Below are positions 57,030-64,000 of a DNA stretch of 64,000 nt, piece by piece. Below the pieces are notes generated by a model that saw nothing but the letters and a program-made list of their open reading frames with translations, ran no database searches and was not told where the DNA came from. The stretch covers positions 1,364,001 to 1,428,000 of the forward strand of contig NW_027248940.1 in assembly GCF_036711975.1 (NCBI RefSeq), in the 5' to 3' direction. Numbering within the stretch: position 1 is the first letter of the stretch; every line of letters begins with the position of its first letter. The DNA comes from Onthophagus taurus (Eukaryota; Arthropoda; Insecta; Coleoptera; Scarabaeidae). The translations under genes were made by a program, and so were the position numbers.

Positions 57030-60000
57030 TTTACTTAATATTTTTATAATCAATTATATTTAATATTACACACCATCTTAAAGAGGGAGGTTTCAGCTAT
57101 AATTTAAGATATAAATCGTTTCCTAATTCCTAAAAATCCGGTCAAGGCGTTGATTTAAAAAAACTTAAATTTCTCTCAATATCAGGTTAAGTGAAAAATT
57201 GGCATTTTAGTTTTTAATTTTTTACTCAACATTTTAATAATCAATGATATTTAATATTACACAGCATCTTAAAGAGGAAGATGTCAGCTTTATTTTGAGA
57301 TATAAATCGTTTCCTAACTCTTAATAATTCAGTTAAGGCGATGATTTAAAAAATCTTAAATTTTTATTAATTTTAGATTAAGTTAAAAATTGGCATTTTA
57401 GTTTTTAATTTTTTATTCAACATTTGTATAATCAATGATATTTAATATCACACACTATCTTAAAGAGGAAGATTTCAGCTTTAATTTAAGATATAAATCG
57501 TTTCCTAACTCCTCAAAATCCGGTCAAGGCGATGATTTAAAATATCTAACATTTTTATTAATTTCAGGTTATGTTAAAAATTGGCCTTTAAGTTTTTAAT
57601 GTTTTACTCAACATTTTTATACTCAATGATACTTCATATTACACACCATCTTAAAGAGGAAGATTTCAGCTTTAATTTAAGATATAAATCGTTTCCTAAC
57701 TCTTCAAAATCCGGTCAAGGCGATGATTTAAAATATCTAACATTTTTATTAATTTCAGGTTATGTTAAAAATTGGCATTTTAGTTTTTAATGTTTTATTC
57801 AACATTTTTATAATCAATGATATTTAATATCACACACCATCTTAAAGAGGAAGATTTCAGCTTTAATTTAAGATATAAATCGTTTCCTAACTCCTCAAAA
57901 TCCGGTCAAGGCGATGATTTAAAATATCTAACATTTTTATTAATTTCAGGTTATGTTAAAAATTGGCATTTTAGTTTTTAATTTTTTATTCAACATTTGT
58001 ATAATCAATGATATTTAATATCACACACTATCTTAAAGAGGAAGATTTCAGCTTTAATTTAAGATATAAATCGTTTCCTAACTCCTCAAAATCCGGTCAA
58101 GGCGATGATTTAAAATATCTAACATTTTTATTAATTTCAGGTTATGTTAAAAATTGGCCTTTAAGTTTTTAATGTTTTACTCAACATTTTTATACTCAAT
58201 GATACTTCATATTACACACCATCTTAAAGAGGAAGATTTCAGCTTTAATTTAAGATATAAATCGTTTCCTAACTCTTCAAAATCCGGTCAAGGCGATGAT
58301 TTAAAATATCTAACATTTTTATTAATTTCAGGTTATGTTAAAAATTGGCATTTTAGTTTTTAATGTTTTATTCAACATTTTTATAATCAATGATATTTAA
58401 TATCACACACCATCTTAAAGAGGAAGATTTCAGCTTTAATTTAAGATATAAATCGTTTCCTAACTCCTCAAAATCCGGTCAAGGCGATGATTTAAAATAT
58501 CTAACATTTTTATTAATTTCAGGTTATGTTAAAAATTGGCATTTTAGTTTTTAATGTTTTACTCAACATTTTTATAATCAATGATATTTCATATTACACA
58601 CCATCTTAAAGAGGAAGATTTCAGCTTTAATTTAAGATATAAATCATTTCCTAACTCCTAAAAATCCGGTCAAGGCGATGATTTAAAAAATCTAAAATTT
58701 TAAGTTAAGTTAAAAATGGGCATTTTAGTTTTTAATGTTTTACTCAACATTTTTATAATCAATGATATTTCATATTACACACCAGGAAGATTTCAGCTTT
58801 ATTTTGAGATATAAATCGTTTCCTAACTCTTAATAATCCGGTCAAGGCGATGATTTAAAAAATTTTAGATTTTTATTAATTTTAGATTATGTTAAAAATT
58901 AACATTTTAGTTTTTAATTATTTACTCAAAATTTTTATAATCAATGATATTTAATATTACACACCGTCTTAAAGAGGGAGATTTCAGCTTTAATTTAAGA
59001 TATAAATCGTTTCCTAATTCCTAAAAATCCGGTCAAGGCGTTGATTTAAAAAAACTTAAATTACTCTCAATATCACGTTAAGTTAAAAATTGGCATTTTA
59101 GTTTTTAATGTTTTACTCAACATTTGTATAATCAATGATATTTAATATCACACACCATCTTAAAGAGGAAGATTTCAGCTTTAATTTAAGATATAAATCG
59201 TTTCTTAACTCTTAATAATCCGGTTAAGGCGATGATTTAAAAAATCTTAGATTTTTATTAATTTTAAATTAAGTTAAAAATTGGCATTTTAGTTTTTAAT
59301 TTTTTACTCAACATTTGTATGATCAATGATATTTAATATCACAGACCATCTTAAAGAGGAAGATTTCAGCTTTAATTTGAGATATAAATCGTTTCCTAAC
59401 TCCTAAAAATCCGGTCAAGGCGATGATTTAAATAATCTTAAATTTTAAGTTAAGTTAAAAATTGGCCTTTTAGTTTTTTATGTTTTACTCAACATTTTTA
59501 TAATCAATTATATTTCATATTACGCACCATCTTAAAGAGGAAGATTTCAGCTTTAATTTAAGATATAAATCGTTTCTTAACTCTTAATAATCCGGTTAAG
59601 GCGATGATTTAAAAAATCTTAGATTTTTATTAATTTTAAATTAAGTTAAAAATTGGCATTTTAGTTTTTAATTTTTTACTCAACATTTGTATGATCAATG
59701 ATATTTAATATCACAGACCATCTTAAAGAGGAAGATTTCAGCTTTAATTTGAGATATAAATCGTTTCCTAACTCCTAAAAATCCGGTCAAGGCGATGATT
59801 TAAATAATCTTAAATTTTAAGTTAATTTAAAAATTGGCCTTTTAGTTTTTTATGTTTTACTCAACATTTTTATAATCAATGATATTTAATATCACACACC
59901 ATCTTAAAGAGGAAGATTTCAGGTTTAATTTAAGATATAAATCGTTTCCTAACTCTTAATAATCCGGTCAAGGCGATAATTTAAAAAATCTTAAATTTTT

Positions 60001-60070
60001 GTCAATTTTAAGTTAATTTAAAAATTGGCTTTCTAGTTTTTAAATTTTTGCTTAACATTTTTATAATCAA
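57030..60070 (-). repeat. Satellite E, about 190-bp unit, reverse orientation, about 16 copies
   Basis: CACACCATCTTAAAGAGGAA, AGATATAAATCGTTTCCTAA and CCGGTCAAGGCGATGATTTA recur about every 190 bp; these are reverse complements of the 52.86-54.54 kb array. A segment of 573 bp (three monomers) is duplicated almost exactly (57581 region and 58154 region), and a 371-bp segment near 59190 returns near 59560. The array starts 75 bp after the stop of the secreted-protein gene. Confidence 0.96.
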
Positions 60071-60109
60071 CAATATTTAATGTTATTGTCAATATTTATG
60101 TTTATTTTT

Positions 60110-60285
60110 AAATATGAATTTTTTCATATTTAAAATTGAAAGTAACTTTTTTTTGAATTTTTCTATTATGAGAATTGATTACCTCGCTGTGGTGACATGT
60201 TGAATTTTCTTTTACAAGAAATGCTGGTTTAAGGTTGTTGATGTTAACAGCTACTTCCTTGTTATTTTTGAAAATTGCAAAATTG
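60110..60285 (-). repeat. Inverted copy of the Gypsy pol 3' end (left arm)
   Basis: The minus strand reads FKNNKEVAVNINNLKPAFL, the typical end of Gypsy pol, and downstream non-coding sequence. It is the reverse complement of 63385-63515, for example AGGAAGTAGCTGTTAACATC at 63391 against GATGTTAACAGCTACTTCCT at 60239. Confidence 0.9.
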
Positions 60286-60289
60286 AAAT

Positions 60290-61172
60290 TACCACCATTT
60301 TGGCCTTCTAATCCCGACATTTGGTTTCGGCAAGTTGAAGCACAGTTTACTTTAACTAGAATTAGCAGTGAAAAAACAAAATTTAACGTTCTTTTGGCAA
60401 ATTTACCCACTGAGATCATCTCCACCGTGGTAGACCTCATACAGAACCCTCCAAACACGAATCCATATTCTTCACTCAAAAAATTGTTAATCGACAGGTT
60501 ATCATTGAGTGAAGAAAAACGTAACGATGTTCTATTAGGTTCGCAAATGGGAGATCAAAAACCGTCAGATTTTTATCTAGCGATGTTGACCACGGTTGGT
60601 GGTTCTCAGGTGGTTAGTCCAAATTTATTATTAAAATTGTGGCAAAGGAGACTACCTTGTGTTGTTTCGGTTGTACTCCTCGCTTCTGGCAAAGAGGACG
60701 TTGTGGACATTCTTTCCATTGCCGACAAGGTGTGGGAATCAATGAATTTGACGTCGACCTCAACACACCTCTCGGAAGTTCAAAAACATCGCACCACAAA
60801 AACACCACCACAACAACAACAACAGGACAAAAAATTTAGAAAATCAAATAAATTCTTTGACTACCCAATTTCAAAACACACCGAAATACGTCGAAGAATT
60901 GCAATTATAATTGTTTTCACAATTCTCGAGATAGACATCGTTCTTCGTCACGTCACTCGCGCAATAGATCTATTTCTACGAGTTATTCGACTATTTGTTG
61001 GTATCACTGTAAATTTGGAGACAACGCGGTTAAATGTGGAGGAACATATTGCAAATTTTATAATTTCTTCACCGACAAAAACAAAAATTTTCCATCGACA
61101 ACATAAAGGTTTCAAAAGAAAAACAAAACTTTTCCAAATTCAAAATTTTGACAATAACCTCAATTTACGGTA
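60290..61172 (+). pseudogene. Gypsy gag-like ORF, broken
   Basis: The first about 200 residues match insect Gypsy gag in style: LPPFWPSNPDIWFRQVEAQF, FNVLLANLPTEI and LSLSEEKRNDVLL are hallmarks of this group (an A..W......F...R....T....).  A frameshift near 60880 follows a Gln-rich stretch; the correct frame later gives a HCKFGDNAVKC segment that in this group lies just before the protease. The ORF's first residues (60235-60285) come from the inverted 3'-end copy, so the true start is lost. Confidence 0.78.
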
Positions 61173-61194
61173 AATTCTGTCAGTTCGCGACTTT

Positions 61195-62190
61195 TCATTT
61201 TTGACAATCAAAATAACCTAAATTTTTTAATTGACACTGGAGCTGACATTTCAGTTCTACCTCATAAATTATATCCGAAATACCAACTCAAACCTTTCTG
61301 CCGCTAATGGTACTACAATTAGTACATACGGTAAAAAAATGCTTACAATTTCATTAAATCTAAGAAGGAATTTCCCATTCGTATTTACTGCAGCTAATCT
61401 TAGTAAACCAATCATTGGTGCGGATTCCTTCATGCATTTGGTATCTTGGTGGATATAAAAAAGAAGCGATTGGTAGATTCGAAAACCAATTTGTTTTCAA
61501 TCGGTTCAATTGTCAAAAATACTATTCCAACTCCAAAAATTTTTTTTTTTGAAACCAAATATACAACACTTTTAAAAAAATTTTGGACATAACACTCGAC
61601 ACAGAATTGTTACCAACTCACACTTACCGTTTTGTTAAGCTCTTGTAATATCAATATACAACCAGCAAAATGTGTTTTTGGAGTTACAGATTTAAATTTC
61701 CTAAGTCATCAAATTTCTGCTGAAGGCATTCATCTAAGGTTAATGCCATAACTGAATTTTCAAAACCAACCACACTAAAACAATTACAGCGATTCTTAGG
61801 AATGATAAATTTTTATCACAGATTTTTACCAAACATTTTAGCTCCTTTACATCATTTATCAAAAACACTTTATTCACAAAAACTTAAATCAATCACTTCT
61901 TGGACACACCATCACGACATTTCTTTCACTACAGCCAAAGAACTTTTATCAAAATCCGTCACTCTTGCACACCCATCACCACAAGCATCTCTTTCACTGA
62001 CGATAGACGCCTCAAGTAAAGGTATAAGAGCAGTTTTATCACAGACTATAGACAATAAAACACAACCTTTAGCATTTTTTTCTCAAAAATTATCTTCAAG
62101 CCAAATACAATTTACACTAGTATCAAATTCTTTAAACATTTTTTACATAGACATCAATTTGTGGTTTACACTGACCACAAACCTCTAATC
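61195..62190 (+). pseudogene. Gypsy protease, deleted reverse transcriptase and RNase H remnants
   Basis: The protease active-site segment FLIDTGADISVLP lies near 61215-61255, followed by IIGADSFMHL. The polymerase core, including its YxDD box, is absent: after about 61560 the sequence passes to the end of the domain (QPAKCVFGVTDLNFL, near 61650) and then to the thumb/RNase H start (FLGMINFYHRFLPNI, TLAHPSPQASLSLTIDASSK). Several stops and frame changes. No function possible. Confidence 0.8.
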
Positions 62191-62479
62191 AACACAAAAA
62201 AGTCCACGTCAGACACGATATCTTAGTTACATCACACAATTAACATCAGATATCAGGTACATTACAGGAGAATCAAACATTGTAGCCAGAACAAATATTG
62301 ATTTTCTAAATTCACACTATCCTGACACACAAACCTTTTTAAGCATTTACTAAACAAACAATACTCAAAGACACAAACTACTAAATATAACCTATAGCAA
62401 CAAACAACATCACATTCAGATGTAAAGCTTTGGTGCGACATTTCAACAAACAATCCTCGAACATACATGCAACAAAAAT

Positions 62480-63298
62480 TTAGTAAAACAATTTTCAACA
62501 AATTTCACAACTTAACACATCCTGGTATTCGCCTTACACACACATCATGAAAACACGATTCTTTTGGCCTCACACATTCAGTTATGGACAAAAACCTGTT
62601 TGCGATGTCAACAAACAAAAGTTCAAAAGTAAACAAAATCACCTATTAGTAAAATTCCGATACCAAAATTAAGATTCGATCATATCCACATTGATTTGGT
62701 CGGTCCTCTCACTCCGTCCCTTGGCTACACATATGTGCTCACCGTAATAGATCGTTTCACGCGTTGGCCAGAAGCTTTTCCTCTCAAAGATATTGGTTCT
62801 TCTTCTATTGCGGATACTTTGTTTCGGCATTATTTCAGCCGATTTGGCATTCCTAGCACTATAACCCATGATCAGGGACGACAATTCGAATCAAAACTCT
62901 TTTCAAAATTTCACACCCTTCTTGGAACACGTCAAATTCATACATCCACCTTCCATCCCCAAAGCAACAGAATTTTAGAAAGGTTTCACCGTTCTTTAAA
63001 AACAGCCATAACTGCCAGAGGTAACACTACGAGGTGGAACAATGATCTTCCCTTGGTTCTCCTAGGCCTCAGATCATCTCTTAAGAAAGACCTAGGTTGT
63101 TCATCTGCTGAACTTGTATACGGTCAACCACTTAGGCTTCCAGGAGAATTTTTTGTTAATATTCAACACCCTTTGGAATCTGATCCATTGCTATCTAGTT
63201 TACGAGAAACATTCTCTTGTTTGAAACCAGTAAACACAGTTTTTCATTCTAACCAAAAACCATTTATTCATTTCAAAATTTATTTTTGTCAAAATTAA
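62480..63298 (+). pseudogene. Gypsy integrase (zinc region broken, core open)
   Basis: A decayed HHCC region (LTHPGIRLTHTS near 62510) precedes a 200-residue open frame starting at 62696. The core keeps the three acidic positions: Asp before LVGPLTPSLG, Asp in THDQGRQFES, and Glu in ILERFHRSLK after FHPQSN. The frame ends early by frameshift before the chromodomain-like end. Confidence 0.83.
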
Positions 63299-63384
63299 TG
63301 TGATTCAACCCTCTTTAACACCAAGATATGAAGGCCCGTTTAAAGTGATAAAAACATTTCCGAAATATTTTATAATTTTCAAAA

Positions 63385-63520
63385 ATAACAAGGAAGTAGC
63401 TGTTAACATCATAACCTTAAACCAGCATTTCTATTAAAAGAAAATTCAAGCGAGGTAATCAATTCTCATAATATAAAAATTCAAAAAAAAGTTACTTTCA
63501 ATTTTTAAATATGAATTTTT
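63385..63520 (+). repeat. Gypsy pol 3' end (right arm of the inverted pair)
   Basis: Right partner of 60110-60285. It has gained a frame change: after FKNNKEVAVNI the right copy is damaged while the left copy still reads NLKPAFL. Confidence 0.88.
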
Positions 63521-63575
63521 TTTTTTTAACCACCATATTCCTCTTTTTATTAATCTTTATAGGAGGGGAAGTGGC

Positions 63576-64000
63576 TGTAGCATGCTGTGCACACGACATG
63601 TACAAACAAAACCACGTTTCCATATAAAATTATTATTATTTATAAAATTATTATCATTCAAATAATAATCAATCGTTCGTTCACATGATTAGTCCTTCAA
63701 ATTATAATCATTCATTTAATGTGCACGGTTCATTTTATCATTTATTAAAATATTATTAATATTATTAAAATTATCTTATTATATTGTGGACATTTATATA
63801 TCCACAGTTATATTCAATTATATTTATAATTATGTAATAATTAATAATATAAAATTTTTCAAATTCAAATTTTGACGTTTCATTTAGCGCCACCTATGAA
63901 TCAACTATTTAAAATCCCAATTAAAATATTACAATAAATTTTAATTAATTTTCCCACAACTTGTTAATTAACCAACAAAACCCATCGTTTTTAACGTTTA
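63576..64000. other. Possible 3' LTR and flank
   Basis: Starts after the purine run AGGAGGGGAAG with TGGCTGTAGCATGC. With only one copy in the window the LTR cannot be confirmed or bounded. The remaining sequence is AT-rich with TTATTATTATT runs and no gene. Confidence 0.35.

Larger units (their letters stand above)
60110..63575 (+). mobile_element. Broken Gypsy-type retroelement with an inverted copy of its own 3' end at the left
   Basis: Order of parts: inverted 3'-end copy (60110-60290), gag (60290 to about 61050), protease (61195-61460), a deleted reverse transcriptase (61560-61800), RNase H-like part (61800-62190), integrase zinc region (about 62480-62640), integrase core (62690-63298), end of pol (63299-63430). 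At 63560-63576 AGGAGGGGAAG may be the polypurine tract, with the 3' LTR perhaps starting at TGGCTGTAGC. No 5' LTR is seen at the left; satellite E touches the inverted copy directly. Confidence 0.85.

Noticed and set aside
1-64000. CRISPR arrays, bacterial operons, or a prokaryotic defence system
   Set aside because: Repeats are long AT-rich satellites without regular unique spacers, and genes have spliceosomal introns and insect homologues.
1-64000. tRNA and rRNA genes
   Set aside because: No cloverleaf box A/box B pair or rRNA-like block was recognised by eye; a tRNA or covariance search would be needed to exclude them.

Overview
ORGANISM. This is an AT-rich nuclear window from an animal, almost certainly an insect. 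It contains Lachesin, a ZAD-C2H2 zinc-finger gene (a class expanded in insects), a DUF229 gene, Med31, SLX1 and SNAP29. Most confirmed introns are short (about 50-140 bp, GT-AG), and transposons are of insect types (Jockey-like LINEs, piggyBac, Tc1, Harbinger, hAT, Gypsy). A beetle is my guess; the order cannot be proved from this sequence. No prokaryotic operon, CRISPR, rRNA or tRNA was seen. LAYOUT. 1-9.29 kb: satellite A (about 360-bp unit made of two related halves), interrupted by a 5'-truncated LINE (1461-3880). 9.5-11.3 kb: intact single-exon DUF229 gene (+), followed by a lone monomer of satellite D. 11.6-15.95 kb: satellite B (about 265-bp higher-order repeat), interrupted by a second copy of the same LINE (12087-14065). 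15.95-16.6 kb: broken hAT transposase. 17.3-35.1 kb: complete four-exon Lachesin gene (-). Its 16.6-kb intron 2 holds satellite C (18.05-22.3 kb), a TCTTC-rich minisatellite, a ZAD zinc-finger gene on the opposite strand (24.1-24.8 kb), and a 9-kb pile of nested transposons (piggyBac, Tc1, several LINE pieces, three MITEs, and a fold-back piggyBac). 35.37-35.94 kb: Med31 (+). 35.9-38.1 kb: tandem array that fills the gap to a convergent small secreted-protein gene (-, 38.10-38.54 kb). 39.03-39.91 kb: SLX1 (+). 40.06-46.96 kb: satellite D (about 36 copies). 47.17-47.89 kb: SNAP29 (-). 48.24-48.84 kb: truncated SNAP29 paralogue (-). 49.2-51.1 kb: inverted repeats and hairpins. 51.6-52.5 kb: satellite F. 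52.5-52.7 kb: orphan promoter plus signal-peptide exon (-). 52.9-54.5 kb: satellite E. 54.5-55.9 kb: LINE tail and a Harbinger deletion derivative. 56.05-56.95 kb: three-exon secreted two-domain protein (+), paralogous in promoter and exon 1 to the orphan exon. 57.0-60.07 kb: satellite E in the opposite orientation. 60.1-63.6 kb: broken Gypsy element whose left end is an inverted copy of its own 3' end. THEMES. The genes are housekeeping or cell-surface genes that do not form a common pathway: junction/adhesion (Lachesin), transcription (Med31, ZAD-ZnF), DNA repair (SLX1), membrane fusion (SNAP29), and secreted proteins of unknown role. The unusual feature is tandem DNA: roughly half the window is satellite from about seven families, and most have units close to nucleosome length. 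The clearest new observation is that the array between Med31 and its convergent neighbour looks like a tandemly amplified intergenic spacer whose unit runs from one stop codon to the other. The most promising unrecognised genes are the duplicated-domain secreted protein with its orphan inverted paralogue, and the small secreted protein at 38.1-38.5 kb. All splice sites were placed by eye from GT-AG signals, phase agreement and protein continuity; no transcript data were available.
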